A stretch of DNA of 64,000 nt from Bacillus sp. FSL K6-3431 (GTDB lineage Bacteria; Bacillota; Bacilli; Bacillales; Bacillaceae_C): assembly GCF_038002605.1 (NCBI RefSeq), contig NZ_JBBOCT010000001.1, positions 3,038,001-3,102,000 on the forward strand, in the 5' to 3' direction. The notes below the pieces were generated by a model that searched no databases, had not been told where the DNA came from, and saw only the letters and a list, made by a program, of their open reading frames with translations. Shown piece by piece: positions 45,465-54,624 of the stretch (its first letter is position 1; each line of letters opens with the position of its first letter). The position numbers and the translations under genes were made by a program.

Positions 45465-46211
45465 CTAGATCACACCCATTTCCCGTAAATTTGTATAACT
45501 CGTTTCAATACAATCAAATACGTCACGGCGGCATAGATCCTGTTCCACAACAAGCCATTCTGTTCCTACATCTTCTGCCACTTGAATGATTTCACGAAAA
45601 TCCAGTATTCCTTCCCCTACTTCTGCAAAAAATTGTTCCTCATCTGCTTCCATATCTTTCACATGTAACAAAGGGCAGCGATTCTTAAGTTTCCGCAAGT
45701 ATTCGGCAGGATTTTCTCCGCCTTTTTGCACCCAATATGTATCTAGTTCCAGCTTCACTAGATCTGGATTTGTTTCGTCTAGTAAAATATCAAGAGCATA
45801 CTGATCATCAAATTTTGTAAACTCCCAATCATGATTATGATATAGGAATTGTATTCCTTGTGCTTTTGTGTCAGCTCCAATCTGATTGAAAAGCCTCGCT
45901 GACTTTAAAACATCTTCCTTTGTATCAAATCTGTGAGATAACACGATGTATTTTCCACCCATTTCCTTCACAAAATCTGTCACTGTAGACAAATCATTCG
46001 TTAGTTGTTCCACGCTCGAGTGGCAACTAATAACCTGCAATTCCATTTCAGCGAATCTACTTTTCATTTCTTCCACCGTTATTCCTTTCGGGGGCATGCC
46101 AACTTCAACACCTCGATATCCAATGTCGGCTACTCGTTGAAAGGAACCAAAAAAATCCTTATCTAGTTCTTCACGGATTGTATAAGGCTGCAAAGCAATT
46201 GGAAATTTCAC
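45465..46211 (-). CDS. Sugar phosphate isomerase/epimerase-type TIM barrel (2)
   Basis: A 248-residue TIM barrel. Metal-site candidates are Glu in RGVEVGMPP, His-Asn-His in FLYHNHDWEF, Asp in KLELDTYWVQKGG, His in LLHVKDMEAD, and Glu in WLVVEQDLCRRD. These phrases match the group with YHNHDWE seen in many Gfo/Idh-linked clusters. The start is GTG at 46211 after AAAAGGACG. It was originally adjacent to the dehydrogenase gene ending near 47870, but the IscB element now lies between. Confidence 0.88.
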   Translation of the reverse strand: MKFPIALQPYTIREELDKDFFGSFQRVADIGYRGVEVGMPPKGITVEEMKSRFAEMELQVISCHSSVEQLTNDLSTVTDFVKEMGGKYIVLSHRFDTKEDVLKSARLFNQIGADTKAQGIQFLYHNHDWEFTKFDDQYALDILLDETNPDLVKLELDTYWVQKGGENPAEYLRKLKNRCPLLHVKDMEADEEQFFAEVGEGILDFREIIQVAEDVGTEWLVVEQDLCRRDVFDCIETSYTNLREMGVI

Positions 46212-46339
46212 AGTAAATTCACGTCCTTTTTTATTTTTTTAATAGCTTTAAGAGCTTTCCGAAAGAAGTCTCCCTCTTCAATCGTGTGAAGGGCATAGCC
46301 CAATGATAAGGGGGTGATGAATTTCGGTTAGGCTTTAGC

Positions 46340-47607
46340 CTAAAGGCTATGAACAAATTGCCAATTGTTGTTAGGAGAAATGAGTTCACACTCTCGTAGA
46401 TTCACTTGTTTGTAGACTTTATTAAGCTTTTTGATGTATACATCATCTATTGTTTTGACGTAAGCCATACTTGTGCCTGTAAAACCCGTGATAAAGCCCA
46501 CTTTTCATGCACTCGCACATGGTCATTAAGATAAAATCCTTTGAGTTGCTTGACGTTCTTTCCATTTCGCTTGCTTGTCACATTCTTGTTCTTACGATCT
46601 TTTCTTGCAGTCGCTTCATGCAAGGATCGTTTCTTTTTTCGAAATTGCTTGATTTTGAAACTACTTTTCTCATCGTTCTCAATAGATGGAATACAACTGA
46701 TCGCTATGGATCATTCGCATGACTTTTCTCTAATCCAAGTTCTATCCGTCTTGGTGTCGTGATGGAACCATAGGTGATATTCGCTTCTGGATATTTCGTG
46801 GACACTCGCTTTCGGAACACATTCATGAATGTCCCTTCTTTGTAGCGTGGAAGCTTCTTTCCTTCTGTCATCCATTTCCAAAGAATTTTTCCTTTTTGGT
46901 GATTCTCATGCGTATGACAATCGGTACAAACCGTAATCAAGTTATCCGTTCGGTCTGTTCCACCATGTGAACGATAGACAATGTGGTGGGTGTTCAAAAG
47001 GCCACCATTTTTCTTACACACTTGGCAAGTATAGGTGTCTCTTGCAAACACGAAATACCGCACATCAAGATAACAATTATGTTTGTCCTTTTTGATAATC
47101 TACGCCCTGAATGTCTGGGTTGATCATTTTATGTGGACGAATTTCCCTACTTCAATGATTAGATTTGGTGTTGATACAAATGAACAAAACCTGTCTATCC
47201 AAAAAAACGTGTTATCTACTCGACTGCAAATACTTGGCGGTAGCCAGCCTTCTTCTCGTTTGCGGTTGGAAAACCTTGCTTGACGATACCGTGTCTTTCG
47301 ATTTCTCCTTGAACGTCTGTATATACGTCTCAGTATCTAGTAAGCTCTTTATATCTTGGCGTAATTCGATCTCACCTTTGGCAAGCACGTTTTCATGTGA
47401 TGTGATTGCTATACCAACATGTTTGGCACCTAAATCAACACCAACGTTGACCACTTGTTGATATCCACTTCTGCCATAAAATAATTTGATTGTAAACGGT
47501 TTGTAAGAAACAACCATTGCTTTCTTTTGTTTTAGCAATATTCTTGCTTTTCTTGGTTTGCATGGCATAAGTGCATCACCATGTTGATTTTGTACGAACA
47601 CTAACAT
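46340..47607 (-). pseudogene. iscB: iscB nuclease gene, disrupted by frameshifts
   Basis: IscB is the RNA-guided nuclease ancestral to Cas9. Joined across frames, the order is complete: PLMP-like start MPCKPRKARILLKQKKA, RuvC-I VGVDLGAKHVGIA, the Arg-rich bridge RYRQARFSNRKREEGWLPPS, RuvC-II IIEVGKF, HNH CQVCKKNGG and THHIVYRSHGGTDRTDNL, RuvC-III ELGLEKSHAND, and a basic C-terminus KQFRKKKRSLHEATARKDR. At least four shifts or stops break it (near 47290, 47130-47070, 46710 and 46460). About 420 codons span it, a normal IscB length. The ATG at 47607 follows AAGGAGG. Confidence 0.82.
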
Positions 47608-47614
47608 CAAGTGT

Positions 47615-47870
47615 TCCTCCTTTCTAGGAGTTGTTACCCTTCGCCAATGTTGATAAGACTTTGCGGTTTATACCGCCAAAATCAGGTTGACCGCTCCTCC
47701 CCATTCAAAGCTATTACAGAGCCTGCACAGAGCAACGAACTAGGGTATCATCCGAGGGTGTGATAACCAAACCAACGTAGTTTGTGAAAAACTTAGGCTA
47801 GACAGCTAAAGGCTTTTTCAAGCCCCCACTTCAATCAGACCGAAAGGCCGATAAGTGGCGGGTAGTTGAC
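47615..47870 (-). ncRNA. Candidate omega RNA (HEARO-type) of the IscB element
   Basis: The 250 bases directly 5' of iscB are non-coding and highly structured, as HEARO/omega RNAs are. Hairpins seen on the minus strand are CCGCCACTT...AAGTGGGGG with inner CGGCC-TTTC-GGTCTG, GGCTT-GAAA-AAGCC, and GCGGT-ATA-ACCGC. The scaffold runs up to the iscB ribosome site. The guide should be the roughly 16 bases 5' of TCAACTACCC, that is 47871-47886, from the interrupted dehydrogenase gene. The RNA scaffold looks undamaged even though the protein is not. Confidence 0.7.
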
Positions 47871-48976
47871 TGATCTAGCTGATTATACTTTAATCCAAGT
47901 GGTAGCGGGGTTGGTTGCTTACAAGGTGCTGTTACTAGGACGTGTCGATCCGTTTTTGATGATTCAAGTATGGCGTGCGAAATATCAAGCACATGCCTTG
48001 CTAATTCTCCGCTAGCCCTATGTGGTCTCACAGTTACAATCGCAGTCGCCATATCAGCAATTCCAAGTCCTCTGCTATCTTCTAAATAACCGTGTGAGTA
48101 TGGAAATTCTTTTTCTTCACCATTCGATAAACTTACCTTGACCGTTCCACCGAAGAAATTCGGATCTTGGATAGAAAGAATACCTTCTGTCCCATATACT
48201 TCCATTTTGGGGGCGTATCCAAAACTTTCCTTAGCCGCGAGAAGGTGAGCTGTTGGGCCACTTTCAAAGTCAATAATTGCAGTCACATTCATTGGTGCTG
48301 TAACCGGAATCGTTTGACCATAATGAGGAGATTTCATATTTTTAACATGAAGTTCTTTATGAACTTGTCCAATAGACCCAGAAACCCTTCGCGCAGGTCC
48401 AAGTAAATGAACCATAGCCGTTAGCCAGTAGGGGGCCATGTCGAATAAAGGATCCCAACCGAAATCCATAAATGAATGTATATTTGGATGCATGTCATTC
48501 CACGCTGGGCCCATTAAAATCGATCCACTTGCTGCATAGACTGTTCCAATCCATCCGTCATCAATAATTTTGCGGGATGTTTGCAGCTGGCCGCCAAGAA
48601 ATGTATCCGGCGCACTCCCTACCATCAATCCTTTTTCCTTTGCGAGTGCCAGTACTCGATCAGCATCTTCAAGCGACAAAGCGAAAGGTTTTTCTGTGTA
48701 TACATGCTTCCCCGCTTCTAATATTTTCATATTCACTTCTGTATGTGCCTGTGGAGAGGTTAAATTGACAACAATTTCAACTTCTGGATCCGCTAATAAT
48801 TCATCTACTGTGAATACATTTGCAATACCAAACTGTTCCGCTCTTTTTCTGGCCATTTCAGGAAAAACATCAGCAACTGCTACTACTTCTAAGATGTCAA
48901 ACGTTTCCGTACAATTCTTTAAATAAATCTCACTAATATGTCCACAACCTATAAAGCCAACTTTTACTTTTCTCAT
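47831..48976 (-). CDS. Gfo/Idh/MocA dehydrogenase (2), C-terminus altered by insertion
   Basis: A 381-residue NAD(P)-dependent sugar dehydrogenase, first gene of an operon. It has the Rossmann motif GFIGCGHISEIYLKN, EKPFALSLEDADRVL with the catalytic Lys, and a C-terminal substrate domain with MDFGWDPLFDMAPYWL. The last 12 residues, STTRHLSAFRSD, are encoded by the IscB element's left end, so the native end lay near GLKYNQLDQ. The protein is probably still functional. Its promoter at 49140-49112 carries the LacI-type operator. Confidence 0.88.
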   Translation of the reverse strand: MRKVKVGFIGCGHISEIYLKNCTETFDILEVVAVADVFPEMARKRAEQFGIANVFTVDELLADPEVEIVVNLTSPQAHTEVNMKILEAGKHVYTEKPFALSLEDADRVLALAKEKGLMVGSAPDTFLGGQLQTSRKIIDDGWIGTVYAASGSILMGPAWNDMHPNIHSFMDFGWDPLFDMAPYWLTAMVHLLGPARRVSGSIGQVHKELHVKNMKSPHYGQTIPVTAPMNVTAIIDFESGPTAHLLAAKESFGYAPKMEVYGTEGILSIQDPNFFGGTVKVSLSNGEEKEFPYSHGYLEDSRGLGIADMATAIVTVRPHRASGELARHVLDISHAILESSKTDRHVLVTAPCKQPTPLPLGLKYNQLDQSTTRHLSAFRSD

Positions 48977-49091
48977 AAAATCACCCTTATTTACTAGATT
49001 GATAAACTAACTGTTTGTTTTTAGTAATCCCATCACTTCTGTTAATCTCATCAGCTGTAAGGAAAAGGTGGGGTAGAAAAACTTATACTAC

Positions 49092-49140
49092 ATCGAATCG
49101 TTTCGATTTACATTATATCAATATGGGAATCCGCTTTCAA
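49092..49140 (-). promoter_or_regulatory. Promoter and LacI-type operator of the dehydrogenase operon
   Basis: TTGAAA (49140-49135), 17-base spacer, TATAAT (49117-49112). The palindrome ATCGAATCGTTTCGAT (49092-49107) follows at once and matches the 42245 operator at 15 of 16 bases. A cre-like TGAAAGCGGATTCC overlaps the -35 (49139-49126). Control by the island LacI protein plus CcpA is likely. Confidence 0.8.
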
Positions 49141-49200
49141 TCACTTTATAGAAAATTTTGTATTTTTACATAAATCGTGAAATTTCACTTTATTTATATA

Positions 49201-49255
49201 AAAATAGAAGTGACATCTCATTTTTTATCTTACATGGGAGGTCACTTCTATTTTA
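49201..49255. terminator. Terminator after the small heme-oxidase-like gene
   Basis: AAAATAGAAGTGAC and GTCACTTCTATTTT arms, extended by imperfect inner pairs, form a long hairpin directly after the stop of the 49256-49630 gene. It may act both ways. Confidence 0.8.
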
Positions 49256-49630
49256 CTATGCACGCGAATTTAAATTTCGCAAAACATTATATCCAAAACA
49301 GTAAATGCCAATAACTGTGATAACACCACCAATCGTTGCTATTGGGAAAAACACTGGACTCACATCTAAAATGGCTAAGGCAATACCTATCATCATAATC
49401 GGTAAGCCCAGATTGTGTAGCCAGAAATGAGCCTTTGCAGCTGAGGTCTTAGCAAGTTTAGGGAATAATATATATAAAATACCTGCAATTGCAAGTGACA
49501 TCCAACCAAGTAAATTAACATGTACATGCACAGTAGCTAAGCTAAATACATGAAAAATAGACATATACAGCCCAAAAGAGATTCCGATCAAAAAATACAC
49601 CACGGAAATTTTTATTAATTTTCGGCCCAT
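49256..49630 (-). CDS. Small four-helix membrane protein, heme-oxidase-like
   Basis: About 124 residues with four hydrophobic helices. Histidines fall in HVFSLATVHVHVNLLGW and AHFWLHNLGLP, a layout like part of subunit I of heme-copper oxidases or NorB-type proteins, and small proteins of this type are common in bacilli. It is too short to be an oxidase itself. The ATG at 49630 after AAGGGGGG is chosen over 49654. Its role is unknown. It lies between two sugar-operon pieces but has its own terminator, so it may be unrelated to them. Confidence 0.7.
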   Translation of the reverse strand: MGRKLIKISVVYFLIGISFGLYMSIFHVFSLATVHVHVNLLGWMSLAIAGILYILFPKLAKTSAAKAHFWLHNLGLPIMMIGIALAILDVSPVFFPIATIGGVITVIGIYCFGYNVLRNLNSRA

Positions 49631-49691
49631 ACTATCCCCCCTTATATTCTTCACGTTCTAATATATGATGGTGGAATAGTTTGTATGTTTA

Positions 49692-51079
49692 TTAAGGAAA
49701 AGATTCTTCTATCGGTGGAGTTATTGGGAAAAATGCGTATGTCTGTATATGATCAATCCATACTTTCGCATTTCTCCCATTCGGATCGGATATCCATAAA
49801 TCCCCTTCATCCTCGGTAATGACATTTTTTCTTAACCAAGTTACTTTATTTATGGATGGTAAAAACATCGGCTGATAATCTCCTTTGCCTTCAGGAGGTG
49901 AGGTTATTTTCATTTGCATTTTCCCGCTTAATTTCACATCGTATAAAGCCGGTTTAGGGCGTTTCTTGAAATCATTATTCCATTCACCTTCCTTTACCCT
50001 TGAAACAATAAGAGAAGTATCATTCACCCATGTAAAGCCTATTTCTGCATAATTTGCGGGTGTAAGATTTAATGTATGATACGCAGGGAGTTCCGTTACT
50101 TTCAGATCCTTATTTTTAAAGCCAAAAACAATCCTACCCCCACCAGCAATATAACCCAATATATTTTTATCATATGCCCATTTTGGATTTTCTAAATGTA
50201 AAATCACTTCATCTATTACTTCAAAATCTTTTCCGTCTACAGTAATCACACAGAGCAAATCGCTATCCATTGACCAAGACGCAGTTGGAGAGACAATAAA
50301 GGATATCCAATTTACGGTAGGTGAAAAGGCAAATGAGCTTGCGTTAATGGATAATATGTTTACTTTTTACTTTCCCGTTGCTAATTTCTTTAGGTATGAC
50401 AAATAACCTTTCTACATTCTTGGTTAAGTCCGTACTATTTTGATACCCTCCCTCTATTGAAACGGTGTATAGGATTGGATTTGTCCAACCATCGGGACGA
50501 AGTATTGCACTGGAAGAAACAATAAAACTTTTCCCATTCGGATGCCATTCATAACTATCTACCCCAGATGCAATATTATAAAATGTTTGTAAATCAGATA
50601 TATTTAATATTCCACCTTGCTCGAACGCGATGATATTTTCGATTGGAGACCATTTTGGATTGCGTCCATCATAGAAAATTTTATGATGCTGTTTTGTTTC
50701 CAGATCATAGACCCACAATTCGTTTTGAGTTTCTAGATTGGAGATCTTCTGGCGCAAACATGACAACATTCATATTCCCAACATACTGACTTAATTTTTG
50801 TTGCTCAATATGATTAAATCTTGCCTTTTTTTTTGCATCCGGTGCTGGTACTTCTTTTTGATACAGAAACATTTTTCCGTCATGGGACCATTGTGGAGGA
50901 TTAGGATAAGTGGCTTTCTGCTCTATCAGTTTTACTTCTGTATCATCTATTCTCGTCCATAAATATCCATCCCTAATAAAGGCAACTTTTACATTAGAAG
51001 CCTTTGACTCAGCACGGATAATCATCGAAGGAGAAAACAGAAAATAAATAATAAGGATACAAAACAACTTATTCAACAT
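49692..51079 (-). pseudogene. Secreted TolB-like beta-propeller gene, two frameshifts
   Basis: Three frames together encode one protein of about 460 residues. The first (51079-50705) has a signal peptide ([19 protein letters not shown]) and TolB-like blades such as [16 protein letters not shown]. The second (to 50344) continues [20 protein letters not shown] and NPKWSPIENIIAFE. The third (to 49692) continues from SFAFSPTVNWISF through SWSMDSDLLCVI. Shifts fall near 50720-50760 and 50345-50365. The blades are well kept, so the damage is recent or a sequencing error. Function unknown; such proteins are exported propellers. Confidence 0.75.
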
Positions 51080-51148
51080 TAAATCATCTCTTAAATAGTA
51101 TCTTCCTTAACGGAAAAAATATTTGAGAGGGAATGGTTATCTGACGCG

Positions 51149-52264
51149 CTATTGAAGCGCACCACCAACATCATATTGATTTAGATCTATATCTAGTTTT
51201 TCTCCCAATGCGATTTTTGCAAGTTCACAGCCAAGATAAGGGCCCATAGTAAGACCAGAGGCGCCTAACCCATTGGCAACCAAAATATTTTGATAGTTAG
51301 GAAGTGGACCGATAACAGGCAGGAATCCAGGCGTAAATGGTCGAAATCCTACTCTCGTTTCAATGTAAGTACTATCTGATAAACCCGGAGCAAACTGCAA
51401 TGCTTTTTGAAAAACTTCCTGCATCCCACCCATTGTCGTACGTAAGTCGAATCCAGTATTATCTTCATGTGTTGCACCCGCAACAATTTTCCCATCATTA
51501 AATGGCACGATATATTGGTTACCCGGTGGCATGACGACCGGCCATTCTTTTGTATCTAAATCAGATAATTGTAAATGAACAATCTGGGCCTTTTGAAAGT
51601 TGACTTGAAAAGTGATACCCATTGGTTGTAGAAGTTGTTGTGCCCATGCACCACTTGTTACGATTACAGTATTGGCTGAATAGCTTTCCTCTGAGGTTTT
51701 TACCCCTATAACCTTATTTCCACTGAATAATAAACTTGCATCGCCCCTTACGATTGAAGCGCCATGTCGTTTTGCTGATCTTAGTAAGCTATCTCGAAGG
51801 GCCCTCCCGTCCACACGTGCAGCACCACTTATATGAACGGATCCATATCCATCATCAAGTGGAGGGAATAACGCGCTTGTCTCTGATGGCGTGAGTACCT
51901 GAATCTGCCCCATTTCCGGAGCATCTTCCATTCGTAACAGTGCGCGCTTCTCCATCTCAAGAAGTTTTTTGCCATCCGTATGGATACTGATCGCGCCTAC
52001 ACGTGCATATCCCGTGTTCGTTTCGCCTTCTTTTTCAAGACCCCTAATAAGTCCCGGATAAAAACGGGCACCATTTTTAGCAAGTGTATACCAGGCTTGA
52101 TTACGCCTTTGCGATACCCAAGGACACACAATACCTGCAGCTGCATCTGTAGCTTGACCTTGGTCCTTTCGGTCGATGACAGTAACATCCGCGCCTGCTT
52201 TTGCCAAATGATAGGCTGTTGATGCACCAAGTATTCCAGTACCGATTACGATTATTTTTTCCAT
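51149..52264 (-). CDS. FAD-dependent amino-acid/glycine oxidase-type oxidoreductase
   Basis: A 371-residue DAO-family flavoprotein. The N-terminal FAD motif is VIGTGILGASTAYHLAKAG followed by the acidic VTVID. The middle has QYIVPFNDGKIVAGATHEDN, and the C-terminus TRVGFRPFTPGFLPVIGPLP then NGLGASGLTMGPYLG is typical of D-amino-acid dehydrogenase/glycine oxidase relatives. The frame opens at 52294, but the ATG at 52264 follows AAGGGTG. The substrate is probably an amino acid or amine. Its gene stands apart from the sugar operon, with a terminator-like hairpin not far upstream. Confidence 0.85.
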   Translation of the reverse strand: MEKIIVIGTGILGASTAYHLAKAGADVTVIDRKDQGQATDAAAGIVCPWVSQRRNQAWYTLAKNGARFYPGLIRGLEKEGETNTGYARVGAISIHTDGKKLLEMEKRALLRMEDAPEMGQIQVLTPSETSALFPPLDDGYGSVHISGAARVDGRALRDSLLRSAKRHGASIVRGDASLLFSGNKVIGVKTSEESYSANTVIVTSGAWAQQLLQPMGITFQVNFQKAQIVHLQLSDLDTKEWPVVMPPGNQYIVPFNDGKIVAGATHEDNTGFDLRTTMGGMQEVFQKALQFAPGLSDSTYIETRVGFRPFTPGFLPVIGPLPNYQNILVANGLGASGLTMGPYLGCELAKIALGEKLDIDLNQYDVGGALQ

Positions 52265-52356
52265 TATTAACACCCTTTTCTTTTCGCACCTCAAATATTA
52301 CCGATTTCTCCATTTCAAGTCTAGTTATCTTATCCTATATTTACCGTTAAACATAC

Positions 52357-52390
52357 AAAAAGACAGCTGACAAAATGTATGTCAGCTGCC
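52357..52390 (-). terminator. Terminator after isomerase-type gene 3
   Basis: CAGCTGAC (52364-52371) and GTCAGCTG (52381-52388) arms around AAAATGTAT, with an A run at the plus-strand left giving T residues on the minus strand. It ends the operon that begins at 56051. Confidence 0.8.
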
Positions 52391-52415
52391 CTGAATATAT
52401 CTATTAAAAAATTAC

Positions 52416-53384
52416 TTACACCCACCACATTTCAGCAGGTTGTTCTTTAATTAACACTGATTGTAGATTGCTTACTGCACGTTGAAAGCCTTCCTCTACA
52501 GACATTAATGGGTCTTCGTGCTCAATGCTGACAACATAATCGTATCCATATGTGCGTAGCGCACTCATCATATCAGACCATTCTTTCACGTCATGTCCGC
52601 AGCCAACTGAACGAAACATCCAAGCTCGAGTTTTCAACTCGCCATATGGCTGCATGTCTGTTAGACCGTACATATTGACATTGTCTTGATCAATATACGT
52701 ATCTTTCGCGTGAAAATGGTGAATGGCATTTTCTTTACCAAGGATTTTAATTGCGGCAACTGGATCAATCCCTTGCCACCACATATGACTTGGATCTAAG
52801 TTCGCTCCAATAGCCTCGCATGTTAGGTCTCGTAGCTTTAACATTGTATGTGGTGTATGTACAAGGAATCCACCATGTAATTCAAGGCCAACTTTTACAT
52901 TTCTATCTTGGGCAAATTGTCCCCACTCTTTCCAATATGGAACAAGTTTTTCTTCCCATTGCCAGTTTAGAATATCGCCATATTCATTCGGCCATGGTGT
53001 AACAGGCCAGTTTGGATGCTTTGCTCCTTCATGGTCCCCAGGTGTTCCTGAAAAAGTATTTACAACAGGTACATTCATCATTTCAGCTAACTTTACAGTT
53101 TTGACAAATGTTTCATGACACGTTTTCGCAAACGCCTTATCAGGAGTTAAAGCATTTCCGTGACAGCTGAATGCACTAATCGTTAATCCTCTTGATTCTA
53201 TTTGTTTCATATATTCCTTACGTTTTGTTTCACTTTCCAACAGTCCATCTAAATCACAATGAGCGTTTCCAGGATAATTACCAGTGCCAATCTCTACTGA
53301 GTTCAACCCTGCTGCTTGGACATGGTCAAGCATTTCTTCAAAAGACTTTTCTGCAAATAATACCGTAAAAACTCCTAGTTTCAT
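52416..53384 (-). CDS. Sugar phosphate isomerase/epimerase-type TIM barrel (3)
   Basis: A 322-residue TIM barrel, longer than the other two. Features are GLNSVEIGTGNYPGNAHCD, FSCHGNALTPD, Glu-His in VGLELHGGFLVHTPHTML, Asp and His in GANLDPSHMWWQGIDP, His-Ala in HHFHAKDTYID, and Glu in VVSIEHEDPLMS. These give a full metal site. Proteins with LDPSHMWWQGID are regularly found with Gfo/Idh dehydrogenases and ThuA. The reaction could be isomerisation of a keto sugar or cleavage of a 3-keto-glycoside. It is last in the four-gene operon. Confidence 0.88.
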   Translation of the reverse strand: MKLGVFTVLFAEKSFEEMLDHVQAAGLNSVEIGTGNYPGNAHCDLDGLLESETKRKEYMKQIESRGLTISAFSCHGNALTPDKAFAKTCHETFVKTVKLAEMMNVPVVNTFSGTPGDHEGAKHPNWPVTPWPNEYGDILNWQWEEKLVPYWKEWGQFAQDRNVKVGLELHGGFLVHTPHTMLKLRDLTCEAIGANLDPSHMWWQGIDPVAAIKILGKENAIHHFHAKDTYIDQDNVNMYGLTDMQPYGELKTRAWMFRSVGCGHDVKEWSDMMSALRTYGYDYVVSIEHEDPLMSVEEGFQRAVSNLQSVLIKEQPAEMWWV

Positions 53385-53525
53385 TTGTTCATCACCGATC
53401 CTTTTTATTTTATATTCTAGTTTCTATATCTCAAAGCTGACCAACCTCAAAACAACGTTCCTTTCTGAACTAGTTCACACTAAATCCTAAGGATTGTTAG
53501 GGTATTTACATTTCCCAAGTTAAAA

Positions 53526-54551
53526 TTATTGTATTGGAACAATTCGTTTTGTTTTACTTGATTCAAGTGCGGCTAGCACAACATTTAATGACTTCATACC
53601 TTCTTCACCATTAACTGGAGTGTCTGTGTCATTCAAAATACTTTCCACGAATAAATCAATTACATGAGAACTATTTTGTCCGCCTTCATCGTTGGATTGA
53701 ATTTTACCAAGATCCAACTTCTCTACTTCTCCATCGCTATACTGAATGATTAAAGAATAGTCTGGATCGTCTTCAAGTCTTAATACAGCTTTTTCACCAT
53801 AAATAATCGTAGAGTTGTCCTCTTTTACAAACGCCCAGCTTGCTGCAAGCGTTCCAATAATGCCGCTCTCAGATTTCAATACGCAAATCGCATTGTCATC
53901 CACTGTGCTATCTTCTTTTGCACCGGACTCAACAAAGGCACCAACTTCAACAAACTCTTCACCAAGTATATAACGCATTAAATCTGTCTTGTGTACACCA
54001 AGGTCCCCCATTGCGCCAATAAAAGCCTCTTCTTTTCTAAAAAACCAACTTTCTTTACCGTCTATACTCCATCCTTCTGGACCAGGATGTCCAAATGCAG
54101 TTCGGAAGCCAAAGATTTTACCAATTTCACCTTTTGCAATAAGTTCTTTAGCTTTACTATGTGAAGGAACGAAACGTTGGTTATGTCCAATCATGAGTTT
54201 CTTGTCATTTTTCTTCGCCGCTTCAATCATTGATAATGCTTCTTCTTTAGATGTAGCCATTGGCTTTTCACAAAGAACATGTTTACCAGCATTTAATGCA
54301 GCTACACTCATTTGGGCATGCAAGTAATTTGGTGTACAAACGGAAACAACATCAATATCCGCTTCGGAAAGCATTTTTTCATAATCTGTATAAGCTTTTG
54401 CACCTAATTTTTTAGCAGTTGCCTCTACACGTTCTTCAAGAATGTCACAAACAGCAATAATTTCTACGTTTTCATTTGCTACATATTCAGGAAAATGACG
54501 ATATTTCGAAATACTTCCACAACCAATAATACCTACCTTTAATTTTTTCAC
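53526..54551 (-). CDS. Gfo/Idh/MocA dehydrogenase (3)
   Basis: A 341-residue NAD(P)-dependent dehydrogenase with the Rossmann motif GIIGCGSISKYRHFPEY, the catalytic Lys in LCEKPMATSKEEAL, and GHNQRFVPSHSKAKELI. The substrate domain has GAMGDLGVHKTDLMRYILG, giving the Asp and His of the active site. GTG at 54551 has an ideal gap from GGAGG and is preferred over ATG at 54566. It lies between the ThuA-like and isomerase-type genes, and the three are common partners in sugar oxidation clusters. Confidence 0.88.
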   Translation of the reverse strand: MKKLKVGIIGCGSISKYRHFPEYVANENVEIIAVCDILEERVEATAKKLGAKAYTDYEKMLSEADIDVVSVCTPNYLHAQMSVAALNAGKHVLCEKPMATSKEEALSMIEAAKKNDKKLMIGHNQRFVPSHSKAKELIAKGEIGKIFGFRTAFGHPGPEGWSIDGKESWFFRKEEAFIGAMGDLGVHKTDLMRYILGEEFVEVGAFVESGAKEDSTVDDNAICVLKSESGIIGTLAASWAFVKEDNSTIIYGEKAVLRLEDDPDYSLIIQYSDGEVEKLDLGKIQSNDEGGQNSSHVIDLFVESILNDTDTPVNGEEGMKSLNVVLAALESSKTKRIVPIQ

Positions 54552-54624
54552 AAAAGTTTCCTCCATATCAACTAACTTTTCAAAGCTTACCTTCCTTTTA
54601 GGTATATATCGCCTCTTAATTTTA

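Larger units (their letters stand above)
46270..47870 (-). mobile_element. IscB (IS200/IS605-like) element, non-autonomous
   Basis: A unit of about 1.6 kb on the minus strand holding an omega RNA region and a broken iscB, with no TnpA gene. The left end, near 47870, starts TCAACTACCC and forms a hairpin with AAGTGGGGGCTTG, an end type I recall from IS605-like elements. After iscB the right end has GCCTTTAGGCTAAAGCC and AATTCATCACCCCCTTAT. Exact borders cannot be fixed by eye; this class makes no target duplication. It sits within a sugar operon. Confidence 0.75.

Noticed and set aside
46704..47063. Stand-alone HNH endonuclease gene
   Set aside because: The sequences on both sides in other frames supply the missing RuvC, bridge and C-terminal parts of IscB, so it is a fragment of that gene.
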